Assembly: GCA_963693365.1 (NCBI GenBank)
Contig: CAVNZM010000001.1
Coordinates: forward strand, 3,906,001-3,970,000
DNA: 64,000 bases
Direction of reading: 5' to 3'
Source: Amoebidium appalachense
Taxonomy: Eukaryota > Ichthyosporea
Shown here: positions 43,079-64,000 of the stretch, piece by piece
Position numbering within the stretch: the first letter of the stretch is position 1
Layout of the letters: the number at the start of each line of letters is the position of its first letter
The notes under the pieces: model-generated
The model's database searches: none
What the model was told of the DNA's origin: nothing
The model's input: the letters and a program-made list of their open reading frames with translations, nothing else
Program-made: the position numbers and the translations under genes

Positions 43079-43848
43079 AAGAGGGGGGGGAGGGGAAGGG
43101 GTGCAGGTGGGGTACCCGGGGGAGGCACAGGGGGAGGGAGAGGGTGGAGGGGGGGGGGGGGGGGATGAGAAAGTAGAGAAACAAGGTAAATAATGAATAA
43201 ATAAAAGGGGGAGAAGGGGGGAAGGTAGCTCAGGCCCACCTTGAGATCCTCAGGGGTGGCCATGGCCACGAACTTGATGGCGCGCTCATTGCCAAACATC
43301 TCATAAGAGAAGCGGCGGATGGAACGAATGCACTTGACGGCACCAATGCCGTTGTTTGCAATCAGAACACTCTCGATGGGCCGAATGCCCCCGTGCCGCT
43401 GAACCCAGTCGGCCACGGGCGACTCGCCCGAGTCTGCCCAGGGAACGAGGTGTGAGAAAGGGATACAACGGGGAAAAGTGTGAGAGAGGGATTTGTGGAG
43501 GGGTGAAGTGGCCGATGAAGGTAACGGGAGAAGGGCGGGGGGGGAGGCAGCAGCGAGGTTTTAGATTAGTTTGCAGTGGGACGAAAAAGGAAGAGTGTGT
43601 TTTGAGGGGGAGGGGGGAGGGGGGGACAACCACACACTGAGAAATCTCCCATCAAGTTTCAAATATCAAGCTGAATACGAAGACCCGGGCAACTAGTGGA
43701 GGCGGGACTTTGTGGTCAAGGGTGGAATTGTTTGACAGGTAGGGCAGGTTGTGTGTGTGGGGGGGAGGAGGGGGGCGGGGGGGGGGGGAGGAGGAGGAGG
43801 TAAAGTCTGTGTGGAAGCGGACATACCATCAACAAAGAAGTTGACCAT
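27092..43848 (-). CDS. ACC: Acetyl-CoA carboxylase, homomeric eukaryotic type
   Basis: Makes malonyl-CoA from acetyl-CoA, bicarbonate and ATP in the cytosol, the committed step of fatty-acid synthesis. Twenty-seven exons: 43827-43848, 43240-43433, 42623-42742, 42070-42181, 41458-41751, 40930-41052, 40082-40155, 39557-39748, 39007-39169, 38065-38470, 37284-37801, 36362-36520, 35761-36032, 35268-35413, 34261-34822, 33876-34074, 32878-33587, 32170-32552, 31700-31804, 30840-31305, 30094-30558, 29376-29699, 28758-29188, 28334-28468, 27876-27988, 27336-27473, 27092-27118. All phases agree; the total is about 2283 residues, normal for animal and fungal enzymes. Order: biotin carboxylase, biotin carrier, central domain, carboxyltransferase. 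The start at 43848 is favoured because TAG and TGA lie in frame upstream in the same exon and no plastid or mitochondrial presequence precedes [10 protein letters not shown]. Exon 28334-28468 contains one extra base (28412-28414) that breaks the frame. Confidence 0.97.
27475..27537. repeat. (TG)n microsatellite at a splice acceptor of acetyl-CoA carboxylase
   Basis: About 62 bp of TG directly right of exon 27336-27473; the sense strand reads (CA)nG at the exon boundary. A G-run follows at 27551-27576. Confidence 0.95.
28412..28414 (-). other. Single-base insertion (frameshift) in an acetyl-CoA carboxylase exon
   Basis: In exon 28334-28468 the frame reads [15 protein letters not shown] and then, one base later, [18 protein letters not shown] in the +1 frame. 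Both parts align with the conserved [24 protein letters not shown]-type segment, so one C of a CCC triplet (plus-strand GGG) is surplus. Flanking exon phases fit only if it is removed. As written, the last roughly 120 residues would be lost. A read or assembly error is the simplest reading. Confidence 0.8.
31331..31412. repeat. G-homopolymer tract of about 62 bp plus shorter runs
   Basis: Continuous G from 31331 to 31393, then GAGGGGGGGGGA units. It lies 25 bp right of carboxylase exon 30840-31305. Confidence 0.95.
36121..36236. repeat. Perfectly spaced 60-bp tandem duplication
   Basis: The unit starting TCTGGACGAGGGAAGGGG at 36121 repeats at 36181 with about one substitution over the first 50 bp. 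Intron of acetyl-CoA carboxylase; probably a recent slippage or replication duplication. Confidence 0.9.
36625..36812 (-). mobile_element. SINE-like element in an acetyl-CoA carboxylase intron
   Basis: 188 bp in the intron between carboxylase exons 37284-37801 and 36362-36520. It begins right after a G-run and ends abruptly at GTTTCAC, followed by another G-run. Sequence over its whole length is essentially identical to 14122-14308. Confidence 0.8.
37402..37404 (-). other. Codon for the biotinylated lysine of acetyl-CoA carboxylase
   Basis: The AAG codon is the Lys of the EVMKM biotin-carrier motif, about residue 700, within exon 37284-37801. The motif is intact and flanked by the usual [12 protein letters not shown] context, so the carrier domain should be a substrate for biotin protein ligase. 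Confidence 0.95.
39007..43848 (-). other. Biotin carboxylase domain of the acetyl-CoA carboxylase
   Basis: The first nine exons encode the N-terminal half of the ATP-grasp biotin carboxylase. Visible signatures are IANNG near residue 31, [22 protein letters not shown], the glycine-rich ATP loop EGGGGKG (about residues 223-229), [12 protein letters not shown] and [13 protein letters not shown] with the catalytic Glu/Asn/Arg. The domain finishes in exon 38065-38470 with NVWGYFSV, the [13 protein letters not shown] segment and the STRUCTURAL end [10 protein letters not shown]. Confidence 0.95.
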
Positions 43849-45570
43849 GGTGGTAGCAAGGTAGTGTCTCCCTGCTCATATATGCACCTATATATCCCCA
43901 ATGAGACGCCAGGTCTCTGCAGGAGAGGAGGCGGGTTAGTTTGCACACACACTGGCACAGTTTCTCTACCTTCCATCTCTTTCTCCCCCTGTACCCCCGA
44001 CTCTGCCCCCCCTGCTCCCCCATCCAACCCCCAACCCACCCACCCCCATACTCAAGCTCACACATGCCCTGCCAAGGATCTCTTCAACTTCTCTACCTTC
44101 GGCTGTCTCCTCTCTTTCTAGCCCACTCACAACACACCCCACCATCCAGCTCTTTAAAGTCTGCATTCAGGTTTGGCTCAGGGTGGTTTCCGTGCGGCGA
44201 AAGTGCTAGATGGGTGCACAGACATAGGTCGGTGGTTCTAAGGGGAAAACTTCCGAGCTCGGCTCAGTTTGCCCCATATAGAAGTACAATTGGCGATAAA
44301 TGTCCCAACGCTTATATTATTTTTTTTCCTTTTTGCACATCATTGTCGACATGTACACTCCCAACATCTCAGCTGCTGCTCCTAGAACTGTTTGTCATCG
44401 TTTACTCATGGTGTCAGCTGCACCTTTATCTTCCCTGTTTTATAGGTTGAAAACAAAATCTGCGCAATAGCTGTGACGAGAACACTAGTCTTGTCATAGA
44501 CAGCACACACGGCACATAGCATCTCGCTTCACTCAAATCAGTGCGAAGCCCACCTCCCCCTTCACCGATTGACCATGAGCCGCCTTGTTAAAACCAGCGC
44601 AGCCCTTCCTCGGTCTTTTCCGCCTTTCCTCCTCAGTAATCGCAATGCACGGGGGAAGGCTATCGAAACCAGTGAGGGAAGAGAAAAAAACAAACATACC
44701 ATGAACGTAAGTTAGTGTGAGGCGGTAGGAAGCGACATGGGGAGGTCTCTGTTGACCGAACGAAGCACTCACACTGCCGCGCCGTGTTGGCTCGCTGCCA
44801 TTTTGAGTGCACTCACCCACCAATCAATTCCTCCAGGATCTTTTAGGCGAAACACTTGCATGGCGTGTAGCCAATTAGATCGTGGAAAAGGGTGACCCCG
44901 ACTACTATGGTGTCGGCTTAGCCAATCAGCAATAATCACCAGCCAGGATTGTGTTTGTGTTCAGCAAATTGCAGAGAAACTGCTGATTTGCAGCTAATCA
45001 GAACGATTAATCATTCCGCTAAGCCAATTATGCACTCCGTTGGGGGGGTGGCGTACTGCAAGCCTTTCGACATACTGACACCCTATGATACAATGGAAAA
45101 AACAACCAAGAGTGTTTTATCTGTTTACAGTTGGCCAACCTTCTGCATTAATTCCTTTTTAAATTATTCCAAATAATCATTTGCTGCACGGGTTTACATG
45201 CCATGAGCCTAGTTTGGAGGCGCATATACATCACACTTTTCGATTGGCTCCGCATTTTTGAGGTGCTCATGAGACTTCGCCGGGGATATACTTATGTCTC
45301 AGCCAATCAGCGCGTCCACGAGTCCGGGCCAACGTGATGCAGCATGCCTTCCGCCAGCGTTGGGCCGATTGGCCCCCACAAAACTGGGAGTAAATAAACA
45401 AAACGCTCACCCAGACAAGAAAAAAAAAACTCCTTTAGCGCTTTTTGAAAAAGGAGAAGCCGATTATTTTTGCGTCTGTAATAATAATTTATTCATAGCA
45501 CATTTGTAATCGAGTGTGTTTTTTTTTTTTTGCCTACGCATTTTCCGCTCCGATCGTTGATTGGATGGGC
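43849..45570 (-). promoter_or_regulatory. 5' UTR, UTR intron acceptor and CCAAT-rich upstream region of acetyl-CoA carboxylase
   Basis: A 68-nt leader (43849-43916) precedes the ATG and is bounded by a good acceptor (CTCTCCTGCAG) with a possible branch site about 20 nt further up, so an intron probably interrupts the 5' UTR. Upstream, CCAAT or ATTGG occurs at 44820, 44871, 44922, 45024, 45243, 45303, 45368 and 45560. A possible leader exon around 44770-44805 contains a short ATG-initiated frame (MAASQHGAA) that cannot join the carboxylase frame, so it would be an upstream ORF at most. Confidence 0.4.
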
Positions 45571-47210
45571 TCCCCCGCACTGATCACATAACATGTCAAC
45601 ACAGCCTCACAGGCACTTGTGTCACACTGTTCCCCTATTCATAGCGAAGCCTTGCAAAGTCTGTTTACTTTCTCTTCGTTGTTTGTAGTTTCTTGAGTTT
45701 ACTATATTGCCGTTTGTTTTTACCTCTAACATCACTGTGAGCTTTCATTTTCACAATGCGTTTTCTTTTATAGCTGTGATGACACGCTCATTCTTTGCAT
45801 TTGGCATCGTTTCAACCAAGCCACTAGACCTTACTTGTTTACAAACACATCATGCCTAGATCCAACCACAGCTTGGTTTTACTTCTTTGCGTTTCCGTTG
45901 GCAACAAGAGGTGGGCGGCTGCCAGCGGAAGCAAATGACACTGATTTTTGTTCTTGTATTTACTTCCACCCTTATTGGATTAGGTAATGAGGCCTAATTT
46001 GTATGGCCGTCATAGTCCCTGCACAGTAGGTGTCGGCAGAGCGGATCCATTTCCTTCATGGCCACTATCATGTCTATGTTTCGAGGACTTGCATGAAATG
46101 TGTTTTTCTCTGTTCTATTGGTGTGTAAAAGATAACACGCTTGTTGCCCAACACGCACCGTCAATGACGAATCACCTCCTCTGAATCCACATTACAAATG
46201 GGGCACCCATTCAAGTGTGCATCAACTATGACGGATGGTTCGATCTCTTGTAGCCGCTCGTACGCGTTGTTTGGCTTGTTGTTCCCCTGTCATGCGTAGA
46301 AGCAGCTGAGAGTTCATGCACATGCACAAACACCCGTGCCTCGTAAATGTCCTCAAGTTGCCATAGTATGATGATTACTGATGTTGATTATTGCTATCAT
46401 TCATAGCATTTTTCTGTGCTTCCATAAGTGATAGTGTGTTCATTCTCGTGTTGACCTTTTTGGTCACTACCGAATGATGATGATTTGGGTGTGGATTTGT
46501 GGCGACTTATTCTTCTAAGGTTGTCTCCCCTAATCATTAAATGAACTCTGTTTGTCTTACCCCTCTGTATTCGGATGATATTATCCATATGATACTGTTT
46601 TTGGTGTATGAATTCTCGCCTGTTCTTCAATCGTCATGAATACGTAGTCAGGGCATACACAGGTCACCCTCGAATTGTGTTTGCAAATATCCCTGGTATG
46701 CTGAGCATACTAATCATGGCAGTCAAATAAACATCCGGTCAAAACCCAAAGTATTTGCGATAGCAATTTGAAATAATGCTTGTTTATGGTTTGGGTGTGT
46801 ATAGATCCCTCCCACTTCATATTCCTCGAACGAGCCATTCATAGTGGAAATCCGTAGAACAGTCTCAGTCAACATCATACCCCGTTTATACATTTATTAA
46901 TGAGACAATACACCAAGCTTCCGTCATATTCTGGATTGGGAAAAAATCTACATTTTCATACATATGAAACAACCCCAGTATCATTTACATTCAAATAGCA
47001 GTCCATTAATGTGAAAAAAAACAGAAAAAAAAAACCCACACATATATTTATGGCGCATACTTTCGAATTCATATACATTCATGAGACGCTCCATCCATAG
47101 TCAAACAACCCCTTGATACTCGTGATCAGAAACTCAACCAAATGTGTATGTGTACTATCCATTCAAATGCGTGAAACACACCAGAAAATGTATCACCATC
47201 GACCCAAATA

Positions 47211-47250
<40 letters not shown>

Positions 47251-47652
47251 ATCCCACCTCAAACAACAACAACCTCCCCCCTCCCCCTCCCTCCCCCCCC
47301 CCCCCCCCCCCCTTCCAAAAAAAAAAGAGAAACGAAAGAAAAAAGGAGGTCCGACGACAAACGTGTGTACATTCGCACACGAGCATCAATGATCCAAGAG
47401 TATATAATAGAAATGTCAACCTAGACGACCTAAGGCCATCTATACACCATCCCCCTCCTATTCCTCTCCTCACTCCACATATCGTGCAACATGGGTGCGT
47501 GCGCACGCGCAGACACACACACAGGCACATACAGACTGTACACGTGCACCACTCATTCGAATCAACACAATGCTGCCCACTAGCACACACACACACTCAA
47601 ACACGTATGTACATACACGGGCACGTCACCACACGAGACACGTATGACTACT
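45571..47652. other. AT-rich intergenic region without recognisable genes
   Basis: About 2 kb of lower-GC, mostly unique sequence between the carboxylase promoter and the 3' end of the glycosyltransferase. ORFs are short (under 80 codons) and show no family resemblance. No tRNA or snRNA was recognised. C-runs reappear at 47213-47250 and 47293-47312, just downstream of the glycosyltransferase stop. Confidence 0.6.
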
Positions 47653-49578
47653 CTACTTTGCCAGGAGAGTATCAACTGACACTGAATCACGCTCAAGTGT
47701 CCCCACTAGGGGTGGGTAGGATGCACGAACAATATATCCATCCTCCGACAGTTTTAAAAATGACTGCTCCAATAGATGTGCTCCGTTATCTGTCCCCATC
47801 AGATCCATAAGTGGCCGGTACACATTCCTATGATACACCACGGCAGATATATGGCTCATACCCCCATTGAAGTTGAAACACTTAACCTTGCGCCGGCTAG
47901 GAACGTTGGTTTTGAGCGTGTTCTTCACCATGTCTGTATTGGCCAGGGTCAACCCACCACATCGAATCCCCTTACATCCAGTAGATTCCCCCTCCGCATG
48001 AAATTTCCACCCAAGAATTAAAGCGCCCCCTTGCTTTTCCGTCCGCATATGTCCACCACAGCGGGGATCCAAGAAATAATCTCGCAATTTCTTGGCAAAG
48101 TTGGGCTCGAAAACGGCTTGATCCGAGATAATCATAACTACGGGGCCCAGTTCTTCCCTCTCTGCGATCTCAAAAATGGACGAAGTTGCCGATGCAAAAT
48201 CAGTTCCTGGCGATTGCAAAGTAGCGCTTGGGTCTGAATCCGGCCCTACATTCACCCTCATCACGCGCCAATACCCCACCGTTTTCAAAGCCTCACTTAC
48301 TTGTTCGAAATTTGCATCTCGGTTTTCAGCACTAACAACGAATACCGGCATCGAGTGGCTCATCTCTGTGGCGGTACTAACGGGAGGGGGGCATTCCGGT
48401 AAAAAGAACCCCGAAAATTCATACTGCACCGACGGATTATTCACGCAGGTGTGAGAATACGCCTTAGCAACCGCTTCACACGTCTTTTCCACTGCGTGCG
48501 ATTGGATAGCTTGAGTGCGACATCCCTTGATCTTGCGTACGATTGGTCGGATATACCCACTGTGTTGTCGGTGAAAACGGTAGAAGTATTCGGGTTTCTT
48601 GAGTGGGTGGACCAGTATCGAGTTGTGGAAATTTGCGGGGGGGACAGACGGAAAGCGTGCCGCGATCTGCTTGTAGGTATGATTTGGACTTGCATTTTCG
48701 TACTCCCGGGGAGACACCCGCCAATTTTCCATCTGCCAATATAAATTCACCATTTTGCCGCCCAAATTCACCCCTTCCACCGTTTCCATGCACTCCGTTT
48801 TCCCAATTTTTACGATGCATTTTCCCCATTCGACATCGTCGTGTTCTACTTTCCGTTCTTTGTAGCATCTGCGAATATGGGGTCCTACTCCTCGGAGCAG
48901 TTTCTGGCTTACGAAATTTCCGTGCCCCAGGCAATAGGGGTGGTTGTTGAGCCCCAAGATTCCCTTGTCTTCATGTCTTCCGACCCCCCTCTCTCCAAAA
49001 TACACCCATTGATACGTGACAGAACGGAGGGCTTCTGTCAGCTGTTCGGTGTTGACGTATGTGTCTCCGTCAATCTTGCCGAACCACCTGTGCACATTTG
49101 TGATTGTGTGTATGTGTGTATGTGTGTGTGCCCGCACGTGTGTGTGTGTGTGTGTGCGCGCGCACGCGCGCGTGCATGTGTGTGTGCGCGTGTGCATGTG
49201 CATGTGTGTACGCTTGTGCGTGTGCGTGTACATGTATGTGTGCGTGTGTGTGTGCGTGCCCGCACTGAGCATGTGCACGCATATGTGGATGCCGGTTTTA
49301 ATAGGTTGCGTAAAGTTGTGTAATAGCCGGGTCTTGAGGAGTCCCGGAAGGTTGTAGGTTATTTGTGTGTGTGTGAACCAAAGGGGGGGAAGGGGGAGGG
49401 GGGGGTTCAGATGGTTATGTGTAAGAGCATGTCTCCTTTATCCGCTACTACTATGATTTTTGGGTTGCAGTTTCTTGCAAATGTGTTTCCACTTTTACCG
49501 AGTCTTACAAAATCTAGGAGGTCAACCTTCAAACTAGTAAAGCCGGGCGGGAGGGCCGGGCGGGAGGGCCGGAGGGAG

Positions 49579-49620
<42 letters not shown>

Positions 49621-50021
49621 AAAACCAACGTGGTCCTAGCAGAGAGGGAGGGAAAAAGAAGAGGTGGAGGGGAAGGGGGGGAGGAGGAGGGGGGTAGTGG
49701 TGGTGGTGGTGGGGGGGGGGGGGAGCGTACGAATGTTTCCAACCGGTCAAAGTTCACGGTAATTTCGGGTGTTTAGGGCTAGTAGAGGAGCCCCTTGAAC
49801 AATGGAGGAAGTGACGGGGTTATATGCCTGGGTGGTGGTGGTGGTGGTGGTGTGTGTGTGTGTGTGTGACGAAGAGTTTCGTTTTTATTTTTATTTTCCT
49901 TTTTCTTTTTTTTTCTTCTTCTTCTTTTTTTTTTTTTCCCCTCCCCATTTTTGTGTGTGCCGCTTTTGCGCCCACGGTGTGTGTGTGTGTTAGTGTGTTT
50001 GGGGGAGGGGAGGGGAGGTGT

Positions 50022-50069
<48 letters not shown>

Positions 50070-50759
50070 GGGGGGGGGGAGGGGGGGGGCTGAAACTGAG
50101 GACACTGACCTGTACTGGTGCACGTGATTGTCGTGCACGTGCTGCCACATTTTAAAGACTTTTTCGATTGGTGGATAGTTATCCGCCACATCCAACTGCA
50201 CTATCGCCCACGTAGGCACTGCCGTTTTAACTCCATCCAGGTCTCCCCGTCCCACAAAAAAACGTATGTCGCATTCCTGCGATTGTTTGTTCTTGTCTAT
50301 TCCACCGTGTTCTAGAAGGGGACTCGCCCATGTTTTTGCAACGGCGTCAGTGAGAGTGGAAAGGAGTTGAAGGGAGGAAACAACAGCGAGAAAACACAGT
50401 TTTGGGGGCGGAGTGGTGGTGGTGTTTTGACGGATGGCGCCAGAAGAAGAATTGTTCACGTGGTTTTTTTGCGCTCTGTGCACATACTTTTCTTGCACGT
50501 GTTTCTCCTCCGAGTGTTGTACTTGCACGTGTTGGAGTTGTTCTGCAGGCACATTTTCACCCAAGTAGACGTGATTTTGATTGGAAATAACAAATGTGCG
50601 CGTGTCCAAACGAAGTGTGGTGGTGCGATCGAAAATTCCAGCAAGGGGGAGAAACACGTGTGCAAGAAGAACGTAGAAGGCAGCGGAAAGAATTGTGCAA
50701 AGGGCTAGGCGGCGGATTAGAGAGCCCGGGTGGGAATGGGAGAGAGTGGGTCGAGCCAT
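47653..50759 (-). CDS. Type II membrane glycosyltransferase, GT31-like, with extra C-terminal region
   Basis: Two exons, 50110-50759 and 47653-49087, join in phase 2 to give 694 residues (stop TAG at 47653-47655). A short basic cytosolic N-terminus is followed by one hydrophobic anchor (about residues 18-43), the architecture of Golgi glycosyltransferases. Residues about 120-335 resemble the GT31 beta-1,3-glycosyltransferase group. KTWAS occurs near the start, the metal-binding Asp-Gly-Asp is at about 223-225 in [10 protein letters not shown], then a glycine-rich GHGNFVS stretch and [11 protein letters not shown], equivalent to the conserved (D/E)DVxxG(R/K)C acidic motif. Core-1 synthase and chondroitin synthases share this pattern; the sugar is unknown. 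Another 300 residues follow, including [16 protein letters not shown] and [11 protein letters not shown] segments, weakly like other nucleotide-sugar enzymes but not assigned. The intron is 1022 bp with G-run, TC-rich and TG-rich tracts. Confidence 0.8.
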
Positions 50760-51818
50760 GTTGAGGCGTTGTGTAACTAAAAAGGCAGCCTTAGTGGAAG
50801 GGGAAAAAATGTACCGGTCAAAAGGGGGGGGGGGGGGGGGGACAAGGGGGGGGGGGTTTGATGGTATTTAGAAGGCTTCGGCTCCTGGGGTTAGTACCCC
50901 ACCAAAGAAGGTTAAGACAAAAAAAACGGGGAAAGAAGGAAGCTTAAGAAAGAAAATAAAACAAGACAATTAACGACACAATAAGAACGGGAATTCAGAG
51001 TCTGAGACTTAGTGGGAATATGCCCCTGTCAAAATTTAATAGGAACATGACGTCTTTCAAATGGTGACAGTGTGCCGTGATCTAAACTTTGGGGCATATG
51101 ATGACATCTGGTTGCAGTGACAGGGGGTCACTGAACGTGTGTTTGTTGCTTTTAGAGCTCAAACGGTGCTGGCTATTTTCGGGCCATTCCAAATTGAGCA
51201 ACCATTGTTGGCTGCTCAAGAAAACGGTTGATTATAAAAAGGTTTTTCTTTTCTTTATACTGGTTTTCCCTGTTCTAGCTTGCCTGCCTTCTTTCTCGGG
51301 TTTTGTTTAGTAAACAAAGTTTTGTCTTCTACGTAAATGGGTGGGTGGATTTGGGAGGAGAGGGGGGAGAAGGAGGGTGGGGCCCATAAAAAAAAAAAGG
51401 GGGGGGGGGGGGGGGGAGAGGGGGGAGGGGAGGAGGGGAGGGGAAGGGGGGGGACTGGGTATGATTTCTACTTTGCCCCAACGGACACACCGTGTAATCG
51501 TGGCGTTGTCAATGTGCGTACAATTAAACAGCAACCGAGATGTAAGATGGTTTTCAAAAATTTAAACACTGCTGGGAATCCGAGTTTTCAGTATCCCTAT
51601 TTTTTTGTATCTGGTTTAACGAACCACGCTGGGTCGGAAAAAGCATACCTATGACACATGTGTGGGTTGAAGGACGTGCAGAGAATTGGCCCGGTACCGG
51701 CAGGGATGCACGTGGTGGTGGTGAATAGGGTGTGTGTGTGTGTGTGTGTGTGCACGTGTGTGACGTGTGCGCGCACGCGTGTGTGTGCATGTACGTGTTA
51801 TCACGTGTGTGTCTCACG

Positions 51819-51850
<32 letters not shown>

Positions 51851-51887
51851 ATCGCGATTGTGGGGGGTGGGTGGGTGGGTGGTTGCG

Positions 51888-51930
<43 letters not shown>

Positions 51931-52802
51931 CTTTTGGTTGGGAAACTGTTCACGAGGCCTGCATGGGCAAGGACAGAAAAAGGACATGAACAAACACAAG
52001 CCGCTATAGAACCCAAGCAAGCGTAATTACGGCAACTATGCGAGAGGGGGAGGGGAGAACACCTGGTGAGCGACTGCATCTCGGCAAACAGAACATTAGG
52101 AGTTGTGTATACACATTCACATTAGTCACGTGATAGCACGTGGTACGGTAGGGCTGGCTTTACATGTAGAGACTTCACTTCAGCAGAAATAGATATATCA
52201 GAACATTATTCGATCCGTAGACAAGAGAGGCGGAACAAAAACAAAGAATAGAAATAGGCGAGAAAATTAAGATCGAAAATAATCAGATATCAGACAATAG
52301 TGGGTGGTAAACCGAACAAATGGTTGTGTTCAGTCCTCCCCCCCCCCCCCTCCCCTTTCCCCCCCGTGTGTATGTGAGTATATGTGTGTGTGTTTATCTG
52401 TGTGCACGTGCCATAACACGTGGCCTACCAAGTTCACTGTCCCGACCTGCAGGACCAAACATACCAATGGACATTAAAACCGCCCCCCTAAAAAGGTAAC
52501 CAAATAGCAATTAACCTTTAACCACGTACACATCAACGCAATCACTTCATATACCGTACTTAGGAACCCACGAAACCCACGAAATCTCACATACATAAAC
52601 GAAACTAGTGTGCACATGATTGCTCTCTAGTCCCCTGGTGAAGGGTTGGATCGTGCATACACTACGTTAGCTGCTCATTTACGAGACCCAAGAACTACCA
52701 GAATATTGTGTCTCTCTGTATCCTCTTTGTATCACTTCAAATGTCTGTGTGTGTGTCTGAGTGGTATGCATGTGTTTGTGTGTTTGTGTTTGTGTTTGTG
52801 TT

Positions 52803-52839
<37 letters not shown>

Positions 52840-52964
52840 GCGTGTGCGTGTGTGCAAGCATATGTATATTGTTTGTGTGTATATGTGCACGTTACGTGCA
52901 TGTGTATGTGACGATACATGCACCTACACATGCACACACAAACACACCCACACATCAATATTTC
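50760..52964. other. Intergenic region between glycosyltransferase start and channel gene stop
   Basis: 2.2 kb upstream of the glycosyltransferase start and downstream of the channel gene stop (TGA 52965-52967). Holds G-runs (50824-50862, 51401-51455, 51891-51929), TG-rich stretches (51729-51850, 52741-52860) and ordinary sequence. No coding ORF or RNA gene was recognised. Confidence 0.55.

Positions 52965-64000
<11,036 letters not shown>

Noticed and set aside
44160-44330. Possible RNA polymerase III gene ending in T8
   Set aside because: The T-run and a GGTTCTAAGG-like box are present, but no tRNA, U6 or 5S fold could be made by eye.
44770-44805. Upstream ATG (MAASQHGAA) as the true acetyl-CoA carboxylase start
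   Set aside because: Splicing from its available donors into 43849-43916 does not give the carboxylase frame, which has in-frame stops upstream of 43848.
45294-46630. Short ORFs in the AT-rich intergenic region
   Set aside because: All under 80 codons, with no family resemblance or splice-consistent extension.

Overview
This is eukaryotic nuclear DNA. All six protein-coding genes recognised are split by, or bounded by, GT-AG introns, mostly 200-900 bp. The introns and intergenic spaces are packed with homopolymeric G/C runs and long (CA)n/(TG)n and (GA)n microsatellites. No rRNA, tRNA, CRISPR array or operon was seen. The proteins (single-chain eukaryotic acetyl-CoA carboxylase, a GT31-type Golgi glycosyltransferase, a C2-domain protein resembling the Munc13-4/BAIAP3 group, a CASTOR/POLLUX-like channel) suggest a free-living unicellular eukaryote with an intron-rich genome. 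A choanoflagellate-like or other protist is plausible, but the species cannot be named from the sequence.

Layout. (1) 411-16580, minus: C2-domain gene, 20 exons found, 3' end off the left edge. (2) 17709-19475, plus: two-exon triose-phosphate/nucleotide-sugar-type transporter, head-to-head with gene 1 over a 1.1 kb shared upstream region. (3) 22312-24615, minus: secreted histidine-phosphatase-family protein, 4 exons, convergent with gene 2. (4) 27092-43848, minus: complete homomeric acetyl-CoA carboxylase, 27 exons, about 2283 residues, biotin lysine at about residue 700. It carries one apparent single-base insertion near the C-terminus. (5) 47653-50759, minus: two-exon type II membrane glycosyltransferase with an extra C-terminal region. 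(6) 52965-64000, minus: C-terminal half of a CASTOR/POLLUX-like ion channel, 12 exons, 5' end off the right edge. In genes 1-6 the exon boundaries were set by splice consensus and checked by codon phase. The chain closes in frame everywhere except at one junction in gene 1 and at the ACC insertion.

Mobile DNA: two diverged TTAA-flanked MITEs of piggyBac type (7670-8215 and 55968-56535); one MITE with 34-bp perfect inverted ends (20513-20976); and a family of short 5'-truncated, SINE-like elements whose constant end abuts a G/C homopolymer (four young copies plus older relatives). No autonomous transposase was found.

The genes have unrelated roles (vesicle/membrane trafficking, solute transport, phosphate hydrolysis, fatty-acid synthesis, glycosylation, ion transport) and show no sign of a joint system. 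The most unusual signal is genomic. (GT)n repeats begin exactly at many 5' splice sites and (CA)n repeats end exactly at many 3' splice sites, so microsatellite orientation follows exon boundaries.
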